Part shown: in pieces, positions 39,642 to 47,613 of the stretch | Layout: each line of letters starts with the position of its first letter | How positions within the stretch are numbered: position 1 is the stretch's first letter | Source of the DNA: DAOOVD01 sp035369845 | Lineage (GTDB): Bacteria > Bacillota > Desulfotomaculia > Desulfotomaculales > Pelotomaculaceae | Assembly: GCA_035369845.1 (NCBI GenBank) | Contig: DAOOVD010000014.1 | Location: forward strand, 1 to 48,388 | Length of the DNA stretch: 48,388 nucleotides | Direction: 5' to 3' | Translations under genes and position numbers: made by a program | The notes under the pieces: generated by a model | Seen by the model: the letters and a program-made list of their open reading frames with translations, nothing else | Told to the model about the DNA's origin: nothing | Databases searched by the model: none

Positions 39642-40094
39642 TTATTCGACGTCACATTGCGATCGAATGGATTTTATTTTGTAGTGGAATACCCCTGCTG
39701 GTGCCTTAACCTCTACTTCATCGCCGACTTTTTTTAATAACAATGATTTGCCCACCGGAGACAAATATGATATATCGCCCTCTTTCACACTGCCCCGAAA
39801 AGGCGTAACTATCCGATACTTATGGACTTCTCGGTCGGAAAGATTTTGTATTTCCACTTCACAGCCCATGGTTACAAAGGGAAGTTCATTCCCGGCTTTT
39901 GGTGATTTTTTAACCTTTCTGATGAGTTCGTCAATCCGTTTGACATAGTTTTCAAGAAGGTTTTCAAGTTCCTTTCGTTCTTTTGACGGTCTTTGGGAAA
40001 ATTCATCAAGAAGTTTGTTTCTTCCCTCCTCGATTTCGACCAAGTGTTTGACCAGGTATTCAAAAACCGGCTGTGATAATGCAACTTTGGCCAC
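39642..40094 (-). CDS. greA: Transcription elongation factor GreA/GreB family
   Basis: A 150-residue GreA-like factor that rescues backtracked RNA polymerase by stimulating transcript cleavage. The N-terminal coiled-coil hairpin (FEYLVKHLVEIEEGRNKLLDEF, SKERKELENLLENYVKRIDELI) is followed by the globular C-terminal domain with GCEVEIQNLSDREVHKYRIV, ISYLSPVGKSLLLKKVGDEVEV. The tip residues do not closely match canonical GreA, so a GreA-like paralogue is possible. The GTG start at 40094 has GGGGGA upstream. Confidence 0.85.
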   Translation of the reverse strand: MAKVALSQPVFEYLVKHLVEIEEGRNKLLDEFSQRPSKERKELENLLENYVKRIDELIRKVKKSPKAGNELPFVTMGCEVEIQNLSDREVHKYRIVTPFRGSVKEGDISYLSPVGKSLLLKKVGDEVEVKAPAGVFHYKIKSIRSQCDVE

Positions 40095-40186
40095 TTTTAT
40101 TCCCCCATTGTAAACCCATTAAATGGCAAATCTGTTAATAAAACGGAAGGGCGCTTCGCCCAAAAGGCGAAACACCCATTGACATC

Positions 40187-40215
40187 AATTTATCATAATA
40201 GTCAATGATTGTCAA
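40187..40215 (-). promoter_or_regulatory. Promoter of greA
   Basis: On the - strand: TTGACA (40215-40210), 17-base spacer, TAAATT (40192-40187). The leader (about 85 bases) holds two mutually exclusive hairpins around 40150-40172. Confidence 0.65.
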
Positions 40216-40312
40216 CAGTGTATGATATTGCCATTTAATGCAAGGGGTTATAGTTTCTGGCAATTTTGCAAGGCATTGAGTCGTATAAGTTGGTTGTGGT
40301 ATGAGAAAAGAG

Positions 40313-40347
40313 AAAATGCCGCTGTTTGCTGAGGCGGCATTTTATTT
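40313..40347. terminator. Intrinsic terminator between greA promoter and the acetyltransferase
   Basis: A 10-bp stem AAAATGCCGC/GCGGCATTTT (40313-40322 with 40334-40343) with an 11-base loop and TTTATTTT on the + side; it can end transcription from either direction, mainly the acetyltransferase gene on the - strand. No gene is seen in 40216-40312 or 40348-40442. Confidence 0.7.
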
Positions 40348-40442
40348 TCCTCCTTGAATTATCGCACATTGCCTTAATTGATTTGCAGTGCAAAAAATAA
40401 CAGTTTCAGGCAATACTATTTTAAACCGGTTTTTTAAATGCT

Positions 40443-40898
40443 TTATTTTACTTCAAAAATCATTGCCACTTCCTCGCAGTTGGGAAATTTGGGGCAGTTT
40501 ACGCATTCCTTCCAGACTTTCTGGGGCAGCGTTTCTTTTGCAACGACCCTGAAGCCGCATTTGGCAAAGAAGTTCTGCTGGTAGGTGAGGGCAAATATGC
40601 AGGGTATGGCCAGTTCGCGCGCTTCTTCGATAAACATGCCGACAAGCCCCCTGCCGATACCTCTTCCGGAGTATTCCGGCGCTACTGCAAGAGCTCTTAT
40701 TTCGGAGAGGTCTTCCCAGATTATGTGCAGTGAGCCGGCGCCGATGACGCGGTTTTCCTCTTCGACGATGGTAAACTCACGGAGATTTTCGTAAAGCATG
40801 GAGCGGGGCCGGGCGAGCATAAGCCCTTTGTCGGCGTAATGGGTTATCAGGGCATGGATTTGTTCCACGTCGGTAATTTTTGCTTTTCTGAATTTCAT
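40443..40898 (-). CDS. GNAT family N-acetyltransferase (short ArgA-like)
   Basis: A 151-residue GNAT protein. It aligns by eye with short single-domain N-acetylglutamate synthase-like acetyltransferases: FRKAKITDVEQIHALITHYA at the start, acetyl-CoA loop LAVAPEYSGRGIGRGLVGMFI, and IFALTYQQNFFAKCGFRVV. The C-terminal WKECVNCPKFPNCEEVAM is cysteine-rich and typical of this group. No arginine genes are nearby, so the role in arginine synthesis is inferred. ATG 40898 is chosen; a GTG at 40916 adds 6 residues, and AGAAAGG lies between them. Confidence 0.82.
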   Translation of the reverse strand: MKFRKAKITDVEQIHALITHYADKGLMLARPRSMLYENLREFTIVEEENRVIGAGSLHIIWEDLSEIRALAVAPEYSGRGIGRGLVGMFIEEARELAIPCIFALTYQQNFFAKCGFRVVAKETLPQKVWKECVNCPKFPNCEEVAMIFEVK

Positions 40899-40937
40899 TG
40901 CAGCCGGAACTTTCACCTTTCTCTCAAATTAGTAACT

Positions 40938-40966
40938 ATTATATATTAATTGAAGATGTCCCACAA
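40938..40966 (-). promoter_or_regulatory. Promoter of the acetyltransferase gene
   Basis: On the - strand: TTGTGG (40966-40961), 17-base spacer, TATAAT (40943-40938). Predicted start near 40931, giving a leader of about 33 bases to ATG 40898. Confidence 0.6.
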
Positions 40967-41234
40967 TGACTTTTTTCACGAGGGTTATTTTAGCAATGGA
41001 GGAAATGATACCAGCTTATCGAATAGGTGAATGTGACGGGGTTTTCGGCAAGGCGTACTGATGCCCGATGCGCGCTTGAAAGACGGACGGGTGCGCGGAG
41101 TTTGGGCTCCCGGGCGGTCGGCGGCCGGTACGCAACGGGCTGCCGGCAACACCGGAGAAGGGAACCGGGGAGTGGGACGGCGACAGGCTGCGGCAATCGG
41201 CAATTTCCTGTTGAGTTGGAAAGGGGGTATTTCA

Positions 41235-41495
41235 GTGTCGTGGGATGTTCCGGAAAATACCATGATGTTTCAGGTCCAGGCGGAAGAAGTTAATCAGGCG
41301 CGGGAGATCCTTCATCAGGTCTACGCCGCCCTCAAGGAAAAGGGATACAATCCAATCAATCAGCTTGTGGGTTACCTTTTGTCCGGGGACCCGGCTTATA
41401 TTACGAGCCACGGGAATGCCCGGAGCTTGATTAAGCGTCTGGAGAGGGACGAGTTGCTGGAGGAGCTTGTAAAAAACTATTTGAAACAGGTGTAG
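41235..41495 (+). CDS. ireB: IreB family regulatory phosphoprotein
   Basis: IreB (formerly DUF965, B. subtilis YrzL) is a small regulator phosphorylated by the PASTA kinase IreK/PrkC in enterococci. The 86-residue product ends with the near-invariant block KEKGYNPINQLVGYLLSGD, then PAYITSHGNARSLIKRLERDEL and LEELVKNYL. The GTG start at 41235 has AAGGGGG 7 bases upstream. The same frame is open back to 41061, but that part is GC-rich, low in complexity and without a ribosome binding site. The order alaS-ireB-ruvX-DUF1292 is conserved in Firmicutes. Confidence 0.92.
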   Translation: MSWDVPENTMMFQVQAEEVNQAREILHQVYAALKEKGYNPINQLVGYLLSGDPAYITSHGNARSLIKRLERDELLEELVKNYLKQV

Positions 41496-41519
41496 AAAAA
41501 CGGGAAGCGGGGATTATAT

Positions 41520-42467
41520 TTGCGGTACAGGTTTCTTGGAAGAACCGGCATTAAAGTGTCCCGCCTTTGTTTCGGAACGCTGACAATCGGTCCCCTTCAG
41601 GCCGGCCTGCCGCTCGGCGAGGGGGCGAAAATCATTCGCAAGGCGCTTGAGGCGGGAGTGAATTTCATCGACACAGCCGAACTTTACCGTACTTATCCGT
41701 ATATAAAAACTGCGTTGAAAGGGTTTGAAAAAGACGCCGTCATTGCGTCGAAATGCTACGCCTATACCTCCCGGGGCATGAAAGAAAGCCTGGAGAGGGC
41801 GCTGAAAGCTTTGGGCAGGGATTATATAGATATTTTCCTGCTGCACGAGCAGGAATCGATATTGACGATAAAGGGTCACTGGGATGCCGTGGAGTACCTT
41901 TTGAAGGAAAAAGACAGGGGAACCGTCCGGGCCGTGGGCATTTCCACCCACCATGTGGAAGGAGTGGCCGGTGCTGCAGCAGTTCCGGAGATAGATGTGA
42001 TTCACCCGCTGATCAACGTTACAGGGATTGGAATAAAAGGAGGGACGGCCTCCGACATGCTTGAGGCGATAAAGTCCGCGGCCGTTTGCGGGAAAGGTCT
42101 GTACGCCATGAAAGCTCTGGGCGGGGGCAATTTGTGCGCCCGTCTGGATGAAGCGTTCCGGTATGTGCTGTCTATCCCCGAACTGGCGTCGGTGGCTGTG
42201 GGAATGAGCTCATGCGAGGAGGTGGAGTACAACGCGAGGCTGTTCAGCGGCCTCCCGGCGGACGGCCGTTTGAAGAAAGCGTTGATGCAACGGCAGAGGC
42301 GACTTCACATTGAAGAATCGTGCTGCGGCTGCGGACGGTGCGTGGAAAAATGTTCTTCCGGCGCGTTAAGCCTCAAGGACGGGAAAGCGGTTGTGAACGG
42401 GCAACTCTGTTGCATGTGCGGCTATTGCGGAACGGTATGCCCCGATTTTAACATAAGGGTGATTTGA
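41520..42467 (+). CDS. Aldo/keto reductase with C-terminal [4Fe-4S] ferredoxin domain
   Basis: A 315-residue fusion. The N-terminal aldo/keto reductase barrel has the start RYRFLGRTGIKVSRLCFGTL, NFIDTAELYRTYP with the catalytic Asp/Tyr, IASKCYA with Lys, and FLLHEQES. The C-terminal 60 residues hold two cluster motifs: CCGCGRCVEKCSSGAL and CCMCGYCGTVCPDF. This suggests electron transfer to or from the reductase. The substrate is unknown. The TTG at 41520 follows GGGGA. It lies between ireB and ruvX, an unusual insertion in that conserved pair. Confidence 0.88.
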   Translation: MRYRFLGRTGIKVSRLCFGTLTIGPLQAGLPLGEGAKIIRKALEAGVNFIDTAELYRTYPYIKTALKGFEKDAVIASKCYAYTSRGMKESLERALKALGRDYIDIFLLHEQESILTIKGHWDAVEYLLKEKDRGTVRAVGISTHHVEGVAGAAAVPEIDVIHPLINVTGIGIKGGTASDMLEAIKSAAVCGKGLYAMKALGGGNLCARLDEAFRYVLSIPELASVAVGMSSCEEVEYNARLFSGLPADGRLKKALMQRQRRLHIEESCCGCGRCVEKCSSGALSLKDGKAVVNGQLCCMCGYCGTVCPDFNIRVI

Positions 42468-42471
42468 GCGA

Positions 42472-42915
42472 ATGCGCATATTAGGCCTTGACTTGGGAGA
42501 AAAAAGAATCGGGGTGGCGGTAAGCGATCCCATGGGTTGGACGGCTCAGGGCCTGACTGTGATTGCCGGCAGGGGCCCGGCGGACGACGATATACGAAAA
42601 ATAAAGAATATTGCGAAAAAATACGAGGTTGAAAAAATTGTTGTGGGCCTTCCCAGGAATATGGACGGCAGCACAGGTCCGCAGGCTGAAAAAGCCAGAA
42701 AATTTGCAGGCCGTCTGGAACGCGCGCTGGGTTTGCCGGTTGAGACGTGGGACGAGCGGCTGACGACGTCGGCAGCGGAAAAGCTTCTGGTAACGGCGGA
42801 CGTAAGCAGGGCCGGGAGGAGGAAAGTGATTGACAAAATGGCCGCCGCCTTGATTTTGCAGGGGTATCTCGACCGCCGGAAAGCGGAGGGAGAGGCAGAG
42901 GCTGAAAGCCGGTGA
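42472..42915 (+). CDS. ruvX: Holliday junction resolvase-like RuvX (YqgF family)
   Basis: A 147-residue RNase H-fold protein of the YqgF/RuvX family, implicated in 16S rRNA 5' processing and possibly junction resolution. It starts MRILGLDLGEKRIGVAVSDP, with VVGLPRNMDGSTGPQA in the middle and ETWDERLTTSAAEKLL and DKMAAALILQGYL at the end; the conserved acidic positions are kept. It begins 4 bases after the preceding gene's stop. Confidence 0.93.
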   Translation: MRILGLDLGEKRIGVAVSDPMGWTAQGLTVIAGRGPADDDIRKIKNIAKKYEVEKIVVGLPRNMDGSTGPQAEKARKFAGRLERALGLPVETWDERLTTSAAEKLLVTADVSRAGRRKVIDKMAAALILQGYLDRRKAEGEAEAESR

Positions 42916-42928
42916 TGTTTTGAATTTC

Positions 42929-42957
42929 TTGACACGGGGTGGTTTTTAATATAGAAT
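42929..42957 (+). promoter_or_regulatory. Promoter of the DUF1292 gene
   Basis: TTGACA (42929-42934), 17-base spacer, TAGAAT (42952-42957), ahead of AAGAGGTG at 42971-42978. Confidence 0.78.
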
Positions 42958-42984
42958 GACAATAAACTTTAAGAGGTGAAAATA

Positions 42985-43248
42985 TTGGCCGAAAATGAAG
43001 GAATAATAACCCTTGTCGATGAGGACGGGTCTGAGCATGACTTCAGCGTAATCGATATCCTGGAAGTGGATGGTTCTGAATATGCCGTCCTGCTTCCTGT
43101 TGAAGATGAAAGCGATGAGGCGGTTATACTGAAGTTCGCCTGCGACGATGAAGGAAACGAGCTTCTCATTGATATTGAAGATGATGAAGAATGGGAAAAG
43201 GTTGCAGACGCATGGGAAGAAATGCTGAATGAAGAAGAAACGGAATAA
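42985..43248 (+). CDS. DUF1292 family acidic protein (YrzB-like)
   Basis: An 87-residue, strongly acidic protein. The pattern IITLVDEDGSEHDFSVIDIL, YAVLLPVEDESDEAVILKF and a DDEEWEKVADAWEEML end match DUF1292 (B. subtilis YrzB), of unknown function and found next to ruvX. TTG 42985 is preferred, 7 bases after AAGAGGTG; the GTG at 42976 overlaps that site. It has its own consensus promoter despite sitting in the conserved cluster. Confidence 0.87.
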   Translation: MAENEGIITLVDEDGSEHDFSVIDILEVDGSEYAVLLPVEDESDEAVILKFACDDEGNELLIDIEDDEEWEKVADAWEEMLNEEETE

Positions 43249-43327
43249 TTCTTTTTAAAACTAAATATAGCTGGTATATGGGTTTATCCCACATTCCGGC
43301 TTTTTTTTTGGGTAAGGGGTGGGGACT

Positions 43328-44956
43328 TTGTCCGTCAAAACAGCCCGCATCATTTGCAGTATTATAATTGCCACGGTCATATTCGTTCCGGTTGTTTTTT
43401 TCGGAACCGGATTCTTTGCATCGGCATCGCAAAGAGTCTTGCCGGGAGTAGGGGTTTTGGGGGTCGACATGACGGGGTGCAGCAGGTCTGAAGGCATTCA
43501 ACGGCTGACCGAACTCGAGAAGAACCTGCGCGCCACCAGGGTGGTTCTCCGGTTTCAGGACCGCAGGTGGCCACTATTGTTGGGCGAGGCGGGCCTTGAT
43601 CTTGACGAAGAAGCCATTATGGACGGAGCGCTCGGTGTCGGCAGGCAGGGCTCCTTGCTCCGGCGCTGGCAGGAGAGAAGGGATTTGAAGGAAAAAGGGC
43701 TTTCCCTGGAGCCGGTCATCGGGCTTGACCGGCCCAGGCTGACTCAGCGGGTGAAGGAGTTGACCAGGGAAATATCTGTAGAGCCCAGGGACGCGACCTT
43801 CAAGATCAACAGCGACGACACGGTCGGCATTGTTCCCGCGAGTGACGGGGTTAGCGTTGACATTGAGAGGCTGGAGAGAGACATTCATGCGTTTATCCTT
43901 GACGCCAAAAGGCCTGAGATCGCGCTCTTTCTTGCTCCCGTCAAGGCCGGGCGTTCGACTGAAGATGTGGAAAGCATGGGCGTGAACGGACTTCTGGCTG
44001 GATACACCACCTGGTTCGATCCGTCGAAGGTAAGCCGCGCGTACAATGTCAGCGTCGCCGCAAGGGCTTTCGATGAGCTGCTGGTTGCTCCGGGCGAAGA
44101 GGTGTCCTTCAACAAGGTCGTCGGTCCCCGCAGTTCCGAGGCTGGTTACAGGAATGCCCCGGTAATAATAAACAACGAGTTTGTTGAAGGTATCGGCGGC
44201 GGTGTGTGCCAGGTGTCAACCACACTTTACAACAGCGTTCTTTTGGCCAATTTGGAGATAGTGGAGCGAACCAACCATTCCCTGCCGGTAAGCTATGTCC
44301 CGATAGGGCGCGACGCAACGGTGGTATATGAGTCGATTGATTTTAAATTCCGCAACAATACGGGGAATTATTTGTTCATCAAATCTTATGTTCACGGCGG
44401 TTACATTACCTTCAAGATTTTTGGAAACACGGTATACAAAAGAGACGTAGTAATAAACAGTTGGGTTGTAAAGGAGATAGAACCGAAGACTGTGTATGAG
44501 AATGATCCCACTCTCCCCAAAGGCGAACAGGTGGTAAAACAGGAAGGCTCGAAAGGTTTCAAGGCTTTCGCTGAACGGGTGGTCATGTTAAACGGATCCG
44601 TGGAGAGAAGGGAGATGCTTCCCGCCAGCGATTATTCCCCCGTCAACAAGGTGGTTGCAGTGGGAACTGCGGAAAAACCTGCGCCAAAACCGTCCCCTTC
44701 AACTCAAACGCAGGGTGCGGGACAGCAAATAAAGCCAGGTTCAACCGGACCTGACATTCCCGCTGCTGATCCCGGTCTGTCCCCGCAGTCGGGCGGCGGC
44801 GTTACAAACAGACCGCAGGGCGGCGGCGCCGGCCTGGCCGGCGCGGATTCCAGCCGGTCTGTTGCAGAAAGCAATACTTCAGCCGGCGGGGGGGCCGTGG
44901 CCGGAAGCGACAATCAGAATCAAAGCAGTCCGTTTTCGGAAGACACAGGCCCGTGA
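43328..44956 (+). CDS. VanW family protein with peptidoglycan-binding-like and G5 domains
   Basis: A 542-residue exported protein. An N-terminal membrane anchor/signal (RIICSIIIATVIFVPVVFF) leads into a YoaR-like peptidoglycan-binding region. The VanW domain follows (AGYTTWFDPSKVSRAYNVSV, EEVSFNKVVGPRSSEAGYRN, GGVCQVSTTLYNSVLLANLE), then a G5-type region (KGEQVVKQEGSKGFKAFAERV). It ends in a Gly/Pro/Ser-rich low-complexity tail of about 100 residues, likely a wall spacer. The function is unproven; involvement in the envelope or spore coat is inferred. TTG 43328 is well spaced from AAGGGG; GTG 43319 is an alternative. Confidence 0.87.
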   Translation: MSVKTARIICSIIIATVIFVPVVFFGTGFFASASQRVLPGVGVLGVDMTGCSRSEGIQRLTELEKNLRATRVVLRFQDRRWPLLLGEAGLDLDEEAIMDGALGVGRQGSLLRRWQERRDLKEKGLSLEPVIGLDRPRLTQRVKELTREISVEPRDATFKINSDDTVGIVPASDGVSVDIERLERDIHAFILDAKRPEIALFLAPVKAGRSTEDVESMGVNGLLAGYTTWFDPSKVSRAYNVSVAARAFDELLVAPGEEVSFNKVVGPRSSEAGYRNAPVIINNEFVEGIGGGVCQVSTTLYNSVLLANLEIVERTNHSLPVSYVPIGRDATVVYESIDFKFRNNTGNYLFIKSYVHGGYITFKIFGNTVYKRDVVINSWVVKEIEPKTVYENDPTLPKGEQVVKQEGSKGFKAFAERVVMLNGSVERREMLPASDYSPVNKVVAVGTAEKPAPKPSPSTQTQGAGQQIKPGSTGPDIPAADPGLSPQSGGGVTNRPQGGGAGLAGADSSRSVAESNTSAGGGAVAGSDNQNQSSPFSEDTGP

Positions 44957-45039
44957 ACCGGCAGGACGGGGGAACCGCCCGGCGCTCCGGCCAGCCGCAG
45001 GTAGGACTGTTCTAAAGGATAACTCTCTGTCTTTATTCA

Positions 45040-46101
45040 ATGGGTAAAATGAGAATTAAGTTCAACAGCTTAATTAAAAAAACGGCGGGCGCCGGACGGT
45101 GTTCATTCAGGGTGCCGGCTATTTCCATTTTGTGTGTTTTGTCGATTGCCGCACTTTATATCACGGCTTCACTGTCTCCGGTGGCAGCCAGGGCAAATGC
45201 GAGGGACGTGGTTGTGGTTGTCCCGCAACATGCTACGGCCAGCCAGGTTGGGAAAATATTGAAGCAACACCGCCTGATCCGGAATTCCCTGATGTTCAGT
45301 CTGTATGCCAGGTTCACGGGCATGGACGGAATGATAAGAGCCGGTCAGTACCGGCTCAGCAACAGCATGCCGGCGCCCGTGATTTTACGTGAACTGGTCG
45401 AAGGACGGCTTTTGGCGGAAATGGTCACTGTTCCGGAAGGTTTCACGACGTCCCAGGTGGCGGAATTGCTTGTTTCGAAGGGACTTGCCGACAGGGAGAA
45501 ATTTATTTCGGCGGCGGCCAGCGAAGATTTCCCGTATTCTTTTTTGGAAGGGCTGCCCGAAGGGGAGAGACGGCTTGAGGGATATCTCTTCCCGGATACC
45601 TACCAGGTGATCAGGGGGACGGAGGAAACCGCCATCATCAACATGATGCTGCAGCGTTTTGAAAGGGAAATGGCCGAACTGGATTATCCGGCGAGGGCCC
45701 GCAGCATGGGCCTGACCGTTCATCAGGCTGTGACTTTTGCTTCCATGGTGGAGCGGGAGGCGAAGATCGACGAGGAGAGGCCGGTTATTGCCGGGGTAAT
45801 TTACAACAGGCTGAAAATGTCGATGCCCCTGCAAATCGATGCCACTGTGCAGTACGCGCTCGGCAGCAGCAGGGAAACGCTTTATTACAGGGACCTGGAA
45901 GTGGATTCTCCTTACAACACTTATAAGAACACTGGCTTTCCGCCGGGACCGATAGCCATGCCCGGCAGGGTTTCCCTTCTGGCGGTGGTCAATCCGGACC
46001 GGAACGACTATCTTTATTACGTGGCCAAAGAGGACGGTTCCCACGCCTTTGCCAGGACCCTGGCCGAGCACGATGCCAACAGGGAGAGGTACCAGCAGTA
46101 A
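45040..46101 (+). CDS. mltG: Endolytic transglycosylase MltG
   Basis: MltG (YceG-like) cleaves nascent peptidoglycan and sets glycan strand length. The 353-residue protein has one N-terminal transmembrane helix (AISILCVLSIAALYITASL) and a LysM-like domain with VVPQHATASQVGKILKQHR. The catalytic domain has EGYLFPDTYQV, the catalytic Glu in ASMVEREAKIDEERP, VIYNRLKMSMPLQIDATVQY, and YNTYKNTGFPPGPIAMPG. The start is ATG 45040 or 45049; neither has a clear ribosome binding site. Its stop overlaps the next start (TAATG). Confidence 0.95.
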   Translation: MGKMRIKFNSLIKKTAGAGRCSFRVPAISILCVLSIAALYITASLSPVAARANARDVVVVVPQHATASQVGKILKQHRLIRNSLMFSLYARFTGMDGMIRAGQYRLSNSMPAPVILRELVEGRLLAEMVTVPEGFTTSQVAELLVSKGLADREKFISAAASEDFPYSFLEGLPEGERRLEGYLFPDTYQVIRGTEETAIINMMLQRFEREMAELDYPARARSMGLTVHQAVTFASMVEREAKIDEERPVIAGVIYNRLKMSMPLQIDATVQYALGSSRETLYYRDLEVDSPYNTYKNTGFPPGPIAMPGRVSLLAVVNPDRNDYLYYVAKEDGSHAFARTLAEHDANRERYQQ

Positions 46102-47354
46102 TGAAACCGGAACTTTTGGCGCCGGCCGGAGATTTGGAAAAGCTCAAAGTGGCCGTGCTTTACGGCGCCGATGCCGTCTACCTGGGTGGACGGCGATTTA
46201 GCCTGCGGGCGGGTGCGGGTAATTTCAGCATGGAGGAGATGGCCGAAGGAATACAGTTCGCCCACCGGAGAGGAGCTCGCGTCTATGTCGCCGCAAATGT
46301 CTTTGCCAGCAATGAGGATTTAAACCGCCTTCAAAAATACCTTGCTTCAGTCCGTTCTGCCGGAGCGGACGGGATAATTGTGTCCGACCCCGGGGTATTG
46401 GATATGGTCGGACGGCTTCATCCCGGCCTGCCTGTTCACCTGAGCACTCAGGCCAACACGACAAACTGGGCGGCCGCCCGTTTTTGGGAGGAGCGCGGGG
46501 TTTCGAGGATCGTTTTGGCGAGGGAGTTGACCCTGGAAGAAATAAGGGAAATCAGAAAAAAAGTCGGTGTGGAGCTGGAGATTTTTGTACACGGAGCCAT
46601 GTGCATATCCTATTCGGGGCGGTGTCTTATTAGCAGTTACCTGACCGGCCGCCACGCCAACAGGGGGGATTGCGCCCAGCCCTGCCGCTGGAAATATGCG
46701 TTGTCCGAAGAGAAAAGACCGGGCGAATACCTGCCATTGGAGGAGGACGCCGGGGGATCTTACATCCTCAGCTCGCGGGACCTCTGCCTGATAGAGTACA
46801 TACCGCAACTGGTTGAAGCGGGGGTGAACAGCTTCAAGATCGAAGGCCGCATGAAGAGCGTGAACTACGTGGCCGGAGTCGTGAAAGCGTACCGCGAAGC
46901 GATCGACGCGTACCTGAGGGAAGGACGGAATTACCGTTTCAACCCGGCCTGGCTTGATGAAATAAGCAAGGTCAGCCACCGCCGGTATACCACCGGATTT
47001 TTGTTCGGCAACCCCGGTGCCGGCGGCCAGCATTACGGAGGGGAGATTTACAGCAGAAGTCGTGTTTTCGTGGGGCTTGTCAGGGACTACGACGTGAGCG
47101 GCGGAACGGCGCTCGTGGAGCAGAGGAACAGGTTTGCGGTGGGTGACATGGTGGAGGTTATGGTGCCGGAAGGCGAGGGCTTTACACAGGTGGTGAAAGA
47201 AATAATCGACGAGGAAGGTAACTCAGTCGGGGCGGCGCCTCATCCCCGGCAGTTGGTGAGGGTCCCTCTCGAGCGGCCGGTGCCTCCATATTCCATAATC
47301 AGAAAATTTTTAAATCTTCATGCTGCCGATAACTCTCCGGCTCCTTCAGGTTGA
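46101..47354 (+). CDS. Peptidase U32 family protein (TrhP/YrrO-like)
   Basis: A 417-residue member of the U32 family, which in B. subtilis (YrrN/YrrO) and E. coli (TrhP) is required for 5-hydroxyuridine formation at tRNA wobble positions rather than proteolysis. It shows KPELLAPAGDLEKLKVAVLYGADAVYLGG at the start, then VHGAMCISYSGRCLISSYL and RGDCAQPCRW (the Cys-rich U32 signature), FKIEGRMKSVNYVAGVV, and a C-terminal beta-barrel-like part. GGGAGAGG precedes the overlapping start. It lies in the same mltG neighbourhood as in Bacillus. Confidence 0.9.
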   Translation: MKPELLAPAGDLEKLKVAVLYGADAVYLGGRRFSLRAGAGNFSMEEMAEGIQFAHRRGARVYVAANVFASNEDLNRLQKYLASVRSAGADGIIVSDPGVLDMVGRLHPGLPVHLSTQANTTNWAAARFWEERGVSRIVLARELTLEEIREIRKKVGVELEIFVHGAMCISYSGRCLISSYLTGRHANRGDCAQPCRWKYALSEEKRPGEYLPLEEDAGGSYILSSRDLCLIEYIPQLVEAGVNSFKIEGRMKSVNYVAGVVKAYREAIDAYLREGRNYRFNPAWLDEISKVSHRRYTTGFLFGNPGAGGQHYGGEIYSRSRVFVGLVRDYDVSGGTALVEQRNRFAVGDMVEVMVPEGEGFTQVVKEIIDEEGNSVGAAPHPRQLVRVPLERPVPPYSIIRKFLNLHAADNSPAPSG

Positions 47355-47410
47355 AGGTGAAGGAAGCGGATGCCTTACCTCGAGGCGCTTTGTAAAAACA
47401 AGACAAGAAC

Positions 47411-47530
47411 TTGCCTTCGTCAGCAGCACTCTGCTTTGCGCGGCGCTGCGGCCACCGGCAGGTAATGCGGGCGCGAAGTGCCGGGAGTGAGCGGTGACAG
47501 GGCGCTGCAAGGTCATAAGTACGAAGGCGG
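47411..47530 (+). promoter_or_regulatory. GC-rich foldable region before the PBP gene
   Basis: The 259-base gap from 47355 to 47613 has no supported gene. It can fold through TTGCCTTCGT/ACGAAGGCGG (47411-47420 with 47521-47530, two G.U pairs) enclosing CACTC/GAGTG (47427-47431 with 47485-47489) and CCGGCA/TGCCGG (47455-47460 with 47479-47484), the last two stacked on the 3' side. It may be a leader, but no known class matches. A TGG-TATAAG extended -10 lies at 47545-47553. Confidence 0.35.
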
Positions 47531-47613
47531 CGACCACCATATTATGGTATAAGATTGCATGGTCCGGGCCAAGCTAGTAACATATGCCTGAAATGAAGGG
47601 GATGCAGACGGTG

